From: Thermococcus sp. SY098
GTDB taxonomy: Archaea > Methanobacteriota_B > Thermococci > Thermococcales > Thermococcaceae
Direction of reading: 5' to 3'
Assembly (NCBI RefSeq): GCF_035621495.1
Contig: NZ_CP141821.1
Location: forward strand, 1,888,760-1,952,759
DNA length: 64,000 bases
In this document: positions 52,029 to 59,932 of the stretch, in pieces
Layout: every line of letters starts with the position of its first letter
Numbering within the stretch: position 1 is the first letter of the stretch
Translations under genes and position numbers: made by a program
The notes under the pieces: generated by a model
Database searches by the model: none
Told to the model about the DNA's origin: nothing
The model's input: the letters and a program-made list of their open reading frames with translations, nothing else

Positions 52029-52460
52029 AACGAGATCCTCTTTTACTATATCCATGGCAACATGGGTATTTGTTTTTTCAACTCCATCAATTGCCAAAAC
52101 TTTTTTCACGAACCTGTTCATATCCTCTCTTCCCTTGAATTTTGCAACTACAATTATGTCGTACTCTCCAGTAACATCATAGACACACAAAACATGGTCA
52201 TCTTTAGCGATCTCTTTTTCAATTTGAATAATCCTTTTTCCTTGGGCCCTGACTCCTATAATAGCTGTCAGCTCATAACCAAGCTTTTCATAGTCTAACT
52301 TTGGGTAAAATCCTTTTAGTATGCCTTCTTCTTCAAGTCTCTTCAATCTATTATAAACGGTGCCAACGGCAACATTTAGTTTCTTGGCGATTTCTCTGTA
52401 AGATAAACGTGCATCTTTTTGGAGCAATGAAAGTATCTTCCTGTCAAGTTCATCTATCAT
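52017..52460 (-). CDS. Lrp/AsnC-family transcription regulator
   Basis: A 147-residue regulator with N-terminal helix-turn-helix (SYREIAKKLNVAVGTVYNRL) and C-terminal RAM domain (YDVTGEYDIIVVAKFKGRED). It is the form of LrpA-type archaeal regulators that bind amino acids and control metabolism or their own gene. GGTGAGAACA places the start at ATG 52460. The stand-alone RAM protein at 48943 might form mixed oligomers with it. The promoter region is shared with the divergent tRNA-Arg gene. Confidence 0.92.
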   Translation of the reverse strand: MIDELDRKILSLLQKDARLSYREIAKKLNVAVGTVYNRLKRLEEEGILKGFYPKLDYEKLGYELTAIIGVRAQGKRIIQIEKEIAKDDHVLCVYDVTGEYDIIVVAKFKGREDMNRFVKKVLAIDGVEKTNTHVAMDIVKEDLVLPI

Positions 52461-52529
52461 TGTTCTCACCTTATAGAGCTCCACCGCAAAGTTTAAATAT
52501 TCTTCTCCTACACCTCATACCGGGTTCAA

Positions 52530-52607
52530 GGACCGGTAGCCTAGCCAGGATAGGGCGGCGGCCTCCTAAGCCGCAGGTCCGGGGTTCGAATCCCCGCCGG
52601 TCCGCCA
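52530..52607 (+). tRNA. tRNA-Arg (CCT)
   Basis: Acceptor GGACCGG/CCGGTCC, anticodon loop CTCCTAA, encoded GCCA end. The TATA element GTTTAAATAT (52492-52501) is about 30 bases upstream. Confidence 0.96.
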
Positions 52608-52811
52608 TAAAAGTATTTTGCTCTTTTCTTAGACATTGTAGATTCTTGGGGTATGACTTTATGCATCATAGATAAAACATCAGCAGAAAGTTTTATAAAA
52701 CTAACAAAAATTAACTAAAATCTGAAGGTTCTTTAAAACTTGCAAGCGCATGAATAAAAATAGAAAATTCTGCGAGATTTTCAACAACAAAAATATAAGG
52801 AGGTGATGCCG
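52608..52811. other. Intergenic stretch before the 30-residue ORF
   Basis: AT-rich region. TTTTATAAAAC (about 52690-52700) and TTCTTTAAAAC (about 52731) are possible TATA elements for the small gene that follows. No RNA gene or repeat recognised. Confidence 0.4.
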
Positions 52812-52904
52812 ATGATTGAAGATGCGCTGATGCTTTACATAATGACCAGTGTAAAAGAGGAGAGCAAAAAGAAAAAGAGGAAATTTTTAGCCTTTTCCCG
52901 CTGA
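52812..52904 (+). CDS. Very small protein (30 residues)
   Basis: AAGGAGGTGATGCCG, an exact anti-16S complement, precedes ATG 52812. The product has a hydrophobic start (MIEDALMLYIMTSVKEE) and a basic tail (SKKKKRKFLAFSR). This is too short for ordinary ORF calling, but the ribosome-binding site is among the strongest in the window. A promoter for the next gene (GCGAAACTTTTAAATATA, about 52918-52935) begins just after its stop. It could be a leader peptide or a small regulatory protein. Confidence 0.55.
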   Translation: MIEDALMLYIMTSVKEESKKKKRKFLAFSR

Positions 52905-52978
52905 ACTTTCTCTTTTTGCGAAACTTTTAAATATACCATTTTAGTAAAATAAAGTTAGAAAAAGTGGGGGGTGAGCGG

Positions 52979-53734
52979 ATGAGATACGTAGCGGTATTAG
53001 CAAACATAAATGGAAACTTCCCGGCTTTAGTTAAAGCACTTGGAAAAATTGAAGAACTCAAAGAGAATGGGTATGATATTGAGAAATATTACATTCTTGG
53101 GAACATTGTAGGATTATTCCCATATCCGAAAGAGATCTTGGATGCCCTTGATGATTTGATTAAAAGCACCAAAGTTAAACTAATCCGGGGTGAATTTGAC
53201 CAGATAATTGCTATGAGCGATCCCCATGCTGAAGGTCCGGATTACATTGATAATATCAGCCTTCCAGAGCATGTTAAAGCAGCTCTAAAATACACATGGG
53301 AAAAGCTTGATCATGATGGAAGGGAGTTTATAAGAGATTTACCAGTGTACCTTGTTGACAAAATTGGGGACAACGACATATTTGGAGTTTATGGGAGCCC
53401 ATTAAACCCATTTGGGGGCATAGTACTTCCAGAACAACCAACCTCATACTATGAAGCAATAATGAGGCCAGTAAAAGAGTATGAAATTCTTTTAGTGGCT
53501 TCTCCAAAGATACCGGTGAATGCTATGACAAGATATGGGAGGGTAGTCTGCCCAGGAAGCATAGGCTTCCCGCCAGGAAAAGAACACAAAGCAACGTTTG
53601 CCCTCATTGATGTGGATACACTTCATGTGAAATTCGTTGAAGTTGACTATGACAAAAGAATAATTGAAGACAAGATAAAGAAGGAAGGTCTACCCGAAGA
53701 GCTGATTAGGATTCTCTACCATGGAAAGCTTTGA
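52979..53734 (+). CDS. Calcineurin-like fold protein lacking metal ligands (probable pseudoenzyme)
   Basis: A 251-residue relative of YfcE-type metallophosphoesterases in which the usual blocks are all changed: VLANINGNFPAL in place of SDxHGN, LGNIVGLFPYP in place of GDxVG, LIRGEFDQ in place of GNHD, and VASPKIPVN in place of GHTH. The fold landmarks remain, but essentially every metal ligand is missing, so catalysis is unlikely; a binding or regulatory role is more plausible. GGGGGGTGAGCGG supports ATG 52979. Its 3' end overlaps the convergent flippase gene by 29 bases. Confidence 0.77.
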   Translation: MRYVAVLANINGNFPALVKALGKIEELKENGYDIEKYYILGNIVGLFPYPKEILDALDDLIKSTKVKLIRGEFDQIIAMSDPHAEGPDYIDNISLPEHVKAALKYTWEKLDHDGREFIRDLPVYLVDKIGDNDIFGVYGSPLNPFGGIVLPEQPTSYYEAIMRPVKEYEILLVASPKIPVNAMTRYGRVVCPGSIGFPPGKEHKATFALIDVDTLHVKFVEVDYDKRIIEDKIKKEGLPEELIRILYHGKL

Positions 53735-55019
53735 TGCCCTCTTTTATTTTGTTCTTCAGGATTAACGTATAAAGCAAAATTCCAATGAGCAAAACTATTT
53801 TTGATATAAAGACTAACAACTGAAGTGGTATTGCAAACAATAGTGGTTTATATGATTTAGGAGAAATTTTTAGCTTTTTATGACTGAGATACGCTGTTCC
53901 ACACAATATTGTCAAGTATCCGACTAATAATCCCATCACTGCTCCATACTCATTAAGCATTCTAATAAGGGGTATCCACGTAATTAACGCTACCAAAGCC
54001 CCAACAGTTGCGATAAAACTGCCCTCTTTCACGTATCTTGTGGAGTTTAAAGCAACGATGCTGGGGTTGTAGGCTATATAAATCTCAACTGCCAGCAGTG
54101 CGATGTAAAACTCATTTCCAAGATTAAAACCAAAAAGAAATGAAATTACCTCTCTTCCGACAAGCAACAGAGCAAAGACGACAAAAGCTGTGAAGATTGA
54201 TAGTAGTTCCGTGGTCTTTTCTGCAAGTAGCTTTACATAATTTAATTCCTCTTTCCCGTATTTGTATGAGTATAGCGGCATGATTGCAGATTGGAGCACC
54301 TGAGGCAAATAAGTCAGCAGAAATGCTGCTGACAGAGATGCCGAGATCTTACCAGCAATCAGTGCATTTCCAAGCTTTTCGCTTAGGAAGTAAGGTCCCT
54401 GAACTAAAAATACCCCAGAAAGGGTTCCGAGGAATGCAAAGGATGAATATCTAAGTAGAATGTGAAGTTCATATTTTCTGGGTTTTCCCAATAAACCCTT
54501 TTTGAAGAGATATATGAAAGCAAAAGAGGATATTGTAAACAGCAGTGCTATATATGGCAGATAGGGATCGTTAGAATAAAAGCTGGCAACAAAGGGTATG
54601 AAACTGAGGATCATAATATATGCATAAATCTCTCCTCTATGGATTCCGTAGACGAAGCTCCTAAATGTGAGTTGAACTGCTCTCAGAACTGAAAGAATGG
54701 CAAGATGCACGTTCAACGGGGCAAGTAAAATCCCAATCAGTGGAAATGAAAACGAAATTGATGTCATTGATTTTATTTTTTCAAAATCTTTCTTTGCAAG
54801 AAATTCCGAAGAGTACTTGCCCAATGCAACCGCAAAAAAGCTCAGCGGCATTGCCACAAGAAATGCTTGGGAAATCAGAGAATTTGCAGATCCTAAAGTT
54901 TCAACCCCAAATTTTCTTGAGATGATAATGCTGTAGAGAAATCTGCTAATTCCAAATAAAGCAAGAGCTACTATGCTTGCAATTGAATGTCTTATTAGAA
55001 CTTTTCTCTCATAACTCAT
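53706..55019 (-). CDS. Polysaccharide flippase-like (MOP/MATE) membrane protein
   Basis: A 437-residue protein with about 12 to 14 hydrophobic helices of the MVF/MATE superfamily. The opening SIASIVALALFGISRFLYSI and the repeated FG.ETLGSANSLISQAF pattern are those of oligosaccharide flippases (Wzx/RfbX-like). It would move lipid-linked sugars across the membrane for glycosylation or surface polysaccharide. No glycosyltransferases are adjacent, so the substrate is open. ATG 55019 precedes a basic MSYERKVLIRHS. It is 25 bases after the FUN14 gene. Confidence 0.8.
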   Translation of the reverse strand: MSYERKVLIRHSIASIVALALFGISRFLYSIIISRKFGVETLGSANSLISQAFLVAMPLSFFAVALGKYSSEFLAKKDFEKIKSMTSISFSFPLIGILLAPLNVHLAILSVLRAVQLTFRSFVYGIHRGEIYAYIMILSFIPFVASFYSNDPYLPYIALLFTISSFAFIYLFKKGLLGKPRKYELHILLRYSSFAFLGTLSGVFLVQGPYFLSEKLGNALIAGKISASLSAAFLLTYLPQVLQSAIMPLYSYKYGKEELNYVKLLAEKTTELLSIFTAFVVFALLLVGREVISFLFGFNLGNEFYIALLAVEIYIAYNPSIVALNSTRYVKEGSFIATVGALVALITWIPLIRMLNEYGAVMGLLVGYLTILCGTAYLSHKKLKISPKSYKPLLFAIPLQLLVFISKIVLLIGILLYTLILKNKIKEGIKAFHGRES

Positions 55020-55044
55020 AAGAGAAAAATTAGATGTAGAGGAT

Positions 55045-55344
55045 TTAACCTTTGTGGAATCCTAAATAAAATCCGACTACAAATGCTCCTCCTCCTGGAA
55101 GAATACCCATAACTTTGTCTGCCAGACTCAGTGTCTGGGTTGCTGCACTTTCTGTAAGATTAAAAAGTGCATTTGTGTTTATTGTTATTACTCCCTTCTG
55201 CTGAAGCCAAAAGAGGCTGAGTACATATGCTCCAATTAGTGCTAATACAAGTTTGATGAACTTCTTTAGTGCATAGCCGGTTATGAATCCCACAAGCCCT
55301 CCAACACCTATATCCCCTGCAATTCCACCAAAATTCACTTCCAT
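55045..55344 (-). CDS. FUN14-family small membrane protein
   Basis: A 99-residue membrane protein with a glycine-rich first helix (GGLVGFITGYALKKFIKLV), a second helix and a C-terminal GGGAFVVGFYLGFHKG, the FUN14 arrangement. In eukaryotes the family includes a mitophagy receptor; the archaeal role is unknown. It precedes the flippase gene by 25 bases in the same direction and is probably cotranscribed. Confidence 0.8.
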   Translation of the reverse strand: MEVNFGGIAGDIGVGGLVGFITGYALKKFIKLVLALIGAYVLSLFWLQQKGVITINTNALFNLTESAATQTLSLADKVMGILPGGGAFVVGFYLGFHKG

Positions 55345-55503
55345 TTCAATCCACCTAATCAGAATCTATACGGTTGAGGGTTAAATAGTTTTACGTTAGT
55401 TGTTTTATAGATACGAAATGTTTAAAGAATATAAAAGAAAAATATTTATAACTGGTGAAAGCTTTGATTTGATATACTTTATGTATTATTATAGGTGATA
55501 CTT

Positions 55504-55830
55504 ATGACTGCGCCAATGGAAAGGTTGAAAGAAAAGCTGACGAAAGAAGTGCTGTGGCTGTACATTTTAAGTCTTCTAAAAGAGAGACCAATGTACGCTT
55601 ATGAGCTAAAGAGCAGAATAAGGGAAAAGTTTGGATTTGAACCGGCAACAGTCAGTTCATATGTAGTTCTGTACAAGCTTGAAAAAGATGGTTATGTTAC
55701 ATCAAAATGGCAAGAAAGCGAAACTGGGAAGCCCTCGAGAAAGTATTATGAACTTACAGAAAAAGGCAGAAAACTTTTAGAGGAAGGAATAAACTTCATA
55801 GAAAATACCTTAGAGAAGCTTAAAAGTTAA
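55504..55830 (+). CDS. PadR-family transcription regulator
   Basis: A 108-residue winged-helix regulator. [20 protein letters not shown], then [20 protein letters not shown] and [18 protein letters not shown] are the PadR signature. PadR proteins usually repress a transporter or stress gene, often adjacent. GGTGATACTT fixes ATG 55504. TATA-like GAATATAAAAG lies about 70 bases upstream. The end overlaps the convergent rpl40e gene by four bases. The FUN14-flippase pair, divergent from it, may be its target. Confidence 0.88.
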   Translation: MTAPMERLKEKLTKEVLWLYILSLLKERPMYAYELKSRIREKFGFEPATVSSYVVLYKLEKDGYVTSKWQESETGKPSRKYYELTEKGRKLLEEGINFIENTLEKLKS

Positions 55831-55985
55831 CGTCCAACTCCTCCTCTTGGCTCCCTGGCTTTTGGCCTTAGTCCTTTGTATCCACATTTTCTGCACTTAT
55901 CTGCCTTCCATGGATTGGTTGCTCCACACCTCATGCATATATACTTTTTAAATATTCTTGCTTCCGCTTCTGGAAACCTCGCCAT
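55827..55985 (-). CDS. rpl40e: 50S ribosomal protein L40e
   Basis: A 52-residue zinc-finger ribosomal protein. [20 protein letters not shown] provides the four zinc ligands, and ARIFKKY and [12 protein letters not shown] are family-typical. In eukaryotes the homologue is fused to ubiquitin. ATG 55985 lies just after the 3' end of the tRNA-Leu gene on the same strand, with GGAGGGATTATC as ribosome-binding site. The longer frame to 56102 reads through the tRNA and is not real. Confidence 0.95.
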   Translation of the reverse strand: MARFPEAEARIFKKYICMRCGATNPWKADKCRKCGYKGLRPKAREPRGGVGR

Positions 55986-56010
55986 GATAATCCCTCCATG
56001 ATCTTGATGA

Positions 56011-56098
56011 TGGTGCGGGGGACGGGATTCGAACCCGCGCAGCCCTCCGGCAGCGGATCTTAAGTCCGCCCCCTTTGGCCAGGCTCGGGCACCCCCGC
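56011..56098 (-). tRNA. tRNA-Leu (TAA)
   Basis: Class II tRNA with long variable arm. Acceptor GCGGGGG/CCCCCGC, anticodon loop CTTAAGA, T-loop GGTTCGAATCC, encoded ACCA end. It lies 25 bases upstream of rpl40e on the same strand, so the two may share a transcript. Confidence 0.96.
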
Positions 56099-56137
56099 TC
56101 ATTCACTAAGATGAGAGGGTAAATTAAAAAGCTTTCG

Positions 56138-56201
56138 GTAAGCCTCGGAAGTGATGGCCCTCATCACCTTTCGGTGCCGGGCCTTCTCATCATCGGCAAT
56201 A
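56138..56201 (-). ncRNA. C/D-box guide sRNA candidate 2 (CCGA-type D boxes)
   Basis: On the minus strand: C box ATGATGA (56193-56187), guide GAAGGCCCGGCA (12), D' CCGA (56174-56171), linker AAG, C' GTGATGA (56167-56161), guide GGGCCATCACTT (12), D CCGA (56148-56145). GCC/GGC outside the boxes closes the stem. Both D boxes read CCGA in place of CUGA, yet all spacings equal those of the candidates at 38354 and 57841. It lies 40 bases upstream of tRNA-Leu on the same strand. Targets have not been identified. Confidence 0.78.
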
Positions 56202-56257
56202 ATTAATTTTCCCAGAAATTTATAAACCTAAACTTCAACGCTCATCTGGTGATGGAG

Positions 56258-56461
56258 ATGATAAAGGTTAGGGTCATTGGAAGAAAAATCGAGAAGGAAA
56301 TTGAATGGCAAAAGGGTATGAAAGTTGCAGATGTTTTGAGAGCCGTTGGATTTAACACAGAGAGTGCGATAGCAAAGGTGAATGGAAAAGTCGCTTTGGA
56401 AGATGATCCAATTAAAGACGGCGATTATGTTGAGGTCATTCCGGTGGTTTCGGGAGGATAA
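56258..56461 (+). CDS. Ubiquitin-like small archaeal modifier / ThiS-MoaD family protein
   Basis: A 67-residue beta-grasp protein ending VIPVVSGG; the terminal Gly-Gly is where an E1-like enzyme would adenylate it. MKVADVLRAVGFNTESAIAK and VALEDDPIKDGDYVEVIPVV are typical. It serves as sulfur carrier for cofactor or tRNA thiolation, as a protein modifier, or both. GGTGATGG places ATG 56258. No E1-type gene is adjacent. Confidence 0.88.
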   Translation: MIKVRVIGRKIEKEIEWQKGMKVADVLRAVGFNTESAIAKVNGKVALEDDPIKDGDYVEVIPVVSGG

Positions 56462-56473
56462 AAAGAAGAAAAA

Positions 56474-57670
56474 TCAGCTGAGCCTTTCTTTCATGAATTT
56501 TTCTAAGTTGTTCATAGCCTGCTCAAGGATTTCGACTGGCGGCAGGAAGACAGCTCTGAAGTGCCATTCTCCACCTTCTCCGAATCCTGAGCCGTGGACC
56601 ACTAAGATGTGAGCGTTTCTGAGCACATCAAGAACAAATTCCTTGTCACTCTTCCACTTGCTCCTATCTTCAATGCGTGGGAAGATGTAAAACGCTCCTT
56701 CTGGCTTTTGGGCACTCAAACCAGGAATTTCGTTCAGCCTCTTGTAGATATAGTCCCTCCTCTCTTTGAGCTTTTTCATATATTCCTCAAGGTAGTCCAT
56801 TGGACCTGTGAGACCAGCAATGGCGGCTTTTTGAGCTGGTGTATTTGGACAGAGCCTTACTCTTGCGAGCTTTCCTATTGCCTCTCTTACTTCAGCAAGC
56901 TTGTCCTCCGGATCAACGAAGTACATGTATCCTAATCTCCACCCTGTTGCAAAGTAAACTTTTGAGAGACCGTTCATTACAATTACTGGAACATCTTTTG
57001 TCAATGAGCCCGGAGAAACGTGCTTCCCTTCATAGGTCATTAAATCGTAAATTTCATCGCTGATAACGGGAATGTCATATTCTCCAGCTAAGTCAAGAAT
57101 CTCTTTGAGCGTCTTTTTGTCATACAAGGCTCCAGTTGGGTTATTTGGATTTATAACTGCTATAGCTTTTGTTTTTTCACTTATCTTCTTTCTCATGTCA
57201 TCTATATCTGGCTGCCATCCTTCTTCTTCAATTCCAAGGTAGGCTTTTGGAACTCCATCGTAGAACTTTACAAGTGCTACGTATGGGGGATAACTCGGCC
57301 CTGGGATTAAAACTTCATCTCCAGGCTCAACAAGAGCGCCAAAGACGAACTGTAATGCCTCTGTAACTGCTGCTGTTACCATCACATCATCCACAGTTAT
57401 ATCAACGCCATTTTTCTTCTTTTCCCTTTCTACTATTGCCTTTCTGAGCTCTATGTCGCCTTCACTCTCTCCGTAGTAGTTGTGTCCCTCCATGATAGCT
57501 TTACAGTATGCCTCTTTCATGTGCTTTGGTGGCTGAAAGTCGAACTTAACTGGATCCCCGATGTTAAGCTTGATTATTTTTATCCCCTGCTTTTCAAGTT
57601 CTCTGGCGGGTAGAACAACATCTCTAATCGCATATTCGATTCCCATAGCCCTTTTAGATGCATGAATCAT
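56474..57670 (-). CDS. Alanine aminotransferase (class I/II aminotransferase)
   Basis: PLP-dependent aminotransferase of 398 residues, very close in sequence to the alanine aminotransferase described from Pyrococcus furiosus. It interconverts alanine plus 2-oxoglutarate with pyruvate plus glutamate, a route by which these organisms dispose of excess reductant as alanine. VINPNNPTGALYDKK, SDEIYDLMTYEG and the PLP lysine in NGLSKVYFATGWRLGY are present. GGTGATTGAA fixes ATG 57670; the extra 16 codons to 57718 are not needed. Confidence 0.92.
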   Translation of the reverse strand: MIHASKRAMGIEYAIRDVVLPARELEKQGIKIIKLNIGDPVKFDFQPPKHMKEAYCKAIMEGHNYYGESEGDIELRKAIVEREKKKNGVDITVDDVMVTAAVTEALQFVFGALVEPGDEVLIPGPSYPPYVALVKFYDGVPKAYLGIEEEGWQPDIDDMRKKISEKTKAIAVINPNNPTGALYDKKTLKEILDLAGEYDIPVISDEIYDLMTYEGKHVSPGSLTKDVPVIVMNGLSKVYFATGWRLGYMYFVDPEDKLAEVREAIGKLARVRLCPNTPAQKAAIAGLTGPMDYLEEYMKKLKERRDYIYKRLNEIPGLSAQKPEGAFYIFPRIEDRSKWKSDKEFVLDVLRNAHILVVHGSGFGEGGEWHFRAVFLPPVEILEQAMNNLEKFMKERLS

Positions 57671-57840
57671 TTCAATCACCAACAAATTGCTTTCATAATT
57701 AGTTGAGCATTCTATCATAAAAGCTTACCTCTCCCGCAGTATCAAATAACAGGAAGTAGAAAGATGATGACGGTTTTATGTTTGCTTCAGCATTTATTAG
57801 AAAACACTTAACTTTAAAAGCCAGAGAAAATAATAGAAGT

Positions 57841-57900
57841 AGGCGATGACGAATAGCAAGCATGCTGAGTAATGATGACGTGAACACCCTCCGAGCCTTT
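57841..57900 (+). ncRNA. C/D-box guide sRNA candidate 3
   Basis: Plus strand: C box ATGACGA (57846-57852, one base off consensus), guide ATAGCAAGCATG (12), D' CTGA (57865-57868), linker GTA, C' ATGATGA (57872-57878), guide CGTGAACACCCT (12), D CCGA (57891-57894). GGC (57842-57844) pairs with GCC (57895-57897). The geometry is the same as in the other two candidates. Its 3' end touches the stop codon of the convergent debranching-enzyme gene (57900). Targets have not been identified. Confidence 0.78.
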
Positions 57901-59882
57901 TAATGGCTTTTGTTCATATCTACCCTAATCTGTTCATCTTTCTTTTCAATGGTTATCCTGTATTTTGTTCCTCCAATGGTTATCGTTTTTATTTCAATCT
58001 TTTCAAGATGCTCTGGGAGCTGTGGATTTGTTGATACTCCCTCTGGAGTGAGTCCAAGCATGGCTGTTAAGAATGCAAAAGGGGTTGCGGCACTCCATGC
58101 TTGAGGGACATTTGCTCTTGGAATGGGAAGTGGAATCTCACTTCTAACACCACTGAAAAGCTCTGGCAACTGATAGTTCATCAAATTCGCAGCTTTCAGA
58201 AATTTATCGGCCAGAAAAGCTGCTTTTTCAGTTTCTCCAATTTTTGCTAATCCCAATGCAATAAGTGCATTATCATGTGCCCAAACGCTGCCGTTATGGT
58301 AGCTGAAAGGATTGTATGCTTTTTCTTTTGAGCTTAGAGTTCTAATTCCCCATCCCGAAAACATGTCTTTTTTGAACAACCTTTCGGCAACTTCTTTTTC
58401 ATGCTCTGCGATGCCTGTGAAGAGCAAGTGACCGGGATTGGAGGAAATTACTTTTGAAGGCTTGTTGTTGCCATTTAGAGCAATTGCATAAAATTTCTCC
58501 TTCTTCATCCAGAAATCCGTATTAAATTTCCTTCTTAGTTTTTTGGCTTCTTCCCTCAGGGTCGATTCTTCAAACTCCAAGATATCCGAAAGTCTCGCCA
58601 TGTCTAATAGGGCTTTATACACATAACCCTGAACTTCAACTAATGCAATTGGCGGTTTTGTAGGTTCTCCGTGCTCATCTGGAACCCCTTCTTTTGAGTC
58701 CTTCCATCCTTGGTTCATTTGAACATAGGGGGAAGCCAACGAATACCTCACGTATCCATCTCCCTCTTCAAGCTTCATAAAAATCCATTCAAGTGCCTTG
58801 TTTAGGGTGTCTTTAAGTTCTTTCACTGTGTTGTAATCTCTTGTCCATCTAACGTATTCCCCTGCTAAGATCAAATACAGGGGAGTAGAATCCACTGTTC
58901 CGTAATATGGAGCAAAAGGCATTAAGTTTGCTTGAGAGAGCTCTCCAAGTCTGTATTCGTGAGGAATTTTCCCAGATTCTTCAAGTGTTTTTTTGTCAAA
59001 TTTTCTTCCTTGGAGTTTTGATAGGATTTTCAAGGTTCCTTTGGCGTATTCCGGGAAGTATGGCAGAAGGAATAAGGATGTTATTATGCTATCCCTGCCA
59101 AAGAGGCACATGAAATACGGGATTCCAGCAAAAACTGTTAATCCGTGATTGGTCAGTACTGTTAGAGAAGCCAAATCTTTCAGCGAGGTCTTGAATATGT
59201 TATTCACCTCAATGTTGCTTGTGATCACTCTCTGCTCAAATTTGAAATTGAAGACATTCCTAATTAGAAATGGTGCACTTTTTATGTGGATCTTGGGAGA
59301 AAATTCGATGCTGATGCTCTTTTTTTCCAAAGGTTTTAAAGAAATCTCTGACGTGAGATAATTGCTTTCAAATCGGAATCCTTTAGCTTTAATTTCAAGC
59401 TCTCTCTTTATTTTATCAATGCCAATGTAAGTATATCTAATCCCTTTTGGAGTCTGTTTTTTAATTATTTTTCTCTTAAGTGGTTTGTGATTCCCTCTAA
59501 CCTCGAATATGTCCTCAAAGCAAACTTCGAAGAAGTATTTGGGTAGTATTTTTGCTGGTTCCTTGGCCATATTGTAAAAGGTCAGCTCTTCTCTATATCT
59601 CCAGCCATTCAATAACTCACGTTTTCTCAGTAGGATTACCGAGCCTCCTATAAGTATGCGTGATATTGAAGTCATGTTATCATGCCCGATATGTCCTAAA
59701 AACATCTCTTTGCCAATTTCCAGAGATATGTTTTTTACAAACCTTGTATCAAAAGCATAGAAGCCGTGATAGTGCTTGTTCATATCGCCTTTTTCATCTG
59801 AGAGAACGAATGCTCCATTAAATGCCAATGTCACTTTGGACATCAACACACCGTCCATGACTTGTGTTATCTGATCCTTCAA
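57900..59882 (-). CDS. Glycogen debranching-type glycosidase (amylo-alpha-1,6-glucosidase family)
   Basis: A 660-residue cytoplasmic enzyme with an N-terminal beta domain of debranching enzymes (NGAFVLSDEKGDMNKHYHGFY ... DTRFVKN) and a C-terminal (alpha/alpha)6 barrel (IPYFMCLFGRDSIITSLFLL, FSYHNGSVWAHDNALIALGL, NVPQAWSAATPF). Acidic residues in GRDS and near WDNAL-type loops are the probable catalytic pair. It would hydrolyse alpha-1,6 branches or related alpha-glucosides. It is last of a leftward operon with GH65 and beta-PGM genes, so it probably supplies or trims their substrate. Confidence 0.83.
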   Translation of the reverse strand: MKDQITQVMDGVLMSKVTLAFNGAFVLSDEKGDMNKHYHGFYAFDTRFVKNISLEIGKEMFLGHIGHDNMTSISRILIGGSVILLRKRELLNGWRYREELTFYNMAKEPAKILPKYFFEVCFEDIFEVRGNHKPLKRKIIKKQTPKGIRYTYIGIDKIKRELEIKAKGFRFESNYLTSEISLKPLEKKSISIEFSPKIHIKSAPFLIRNVFNFKFEQRVITSNIEVNNIFKTSLKDLASLTVLTNHGLTVFAGIPYFMCLFGRDSIITSLFLLPYFPEYAKGTLKILSKLQGRKFDKKTLEESGKIPHEYRLGELSQANLMPFAPYYGTVDSTPLYLILAGEYVRWTRDYNTVKELKDTLNKALEWIFMKLEEGDGYVRYSLASPYVQMNQGWKDSKEGVPDEHGEPTKPPIALVEVQGYVYKALLDMARLSDILEFEESTLREEAKKLRRKFNTDFWMKKEKFYAIALNGNNKPSKVISSNPGHLLFTGIAEHEKEVAERLFKKDMFSGWGIRTLSSKEKAYNPFSYHNGSVWAHDNALIALGLAKIGETEKAAFLADKFLKAANLMNYQLPELFSGVRSEIPLPIPRANVPQAWSAATPFAFLTAMLGLTPEGVSTNPQLPEHLEKIEIKTITIGGTKYRITIEKKDEQIRVDMNKSH

Positions 59883-59932
59883 GTGTGAAGTTTTATAATT
59901 TTCGTTTTCAAAAAAAGAATAGATAAAATGAG

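Noticed and set aside
57766-57800. ATGATGA upstream of sRNA candidate 3 as an additional C box
   Set aside because: No D' box follows at a suitable distance; the RNA starting at 57841 explains the region.
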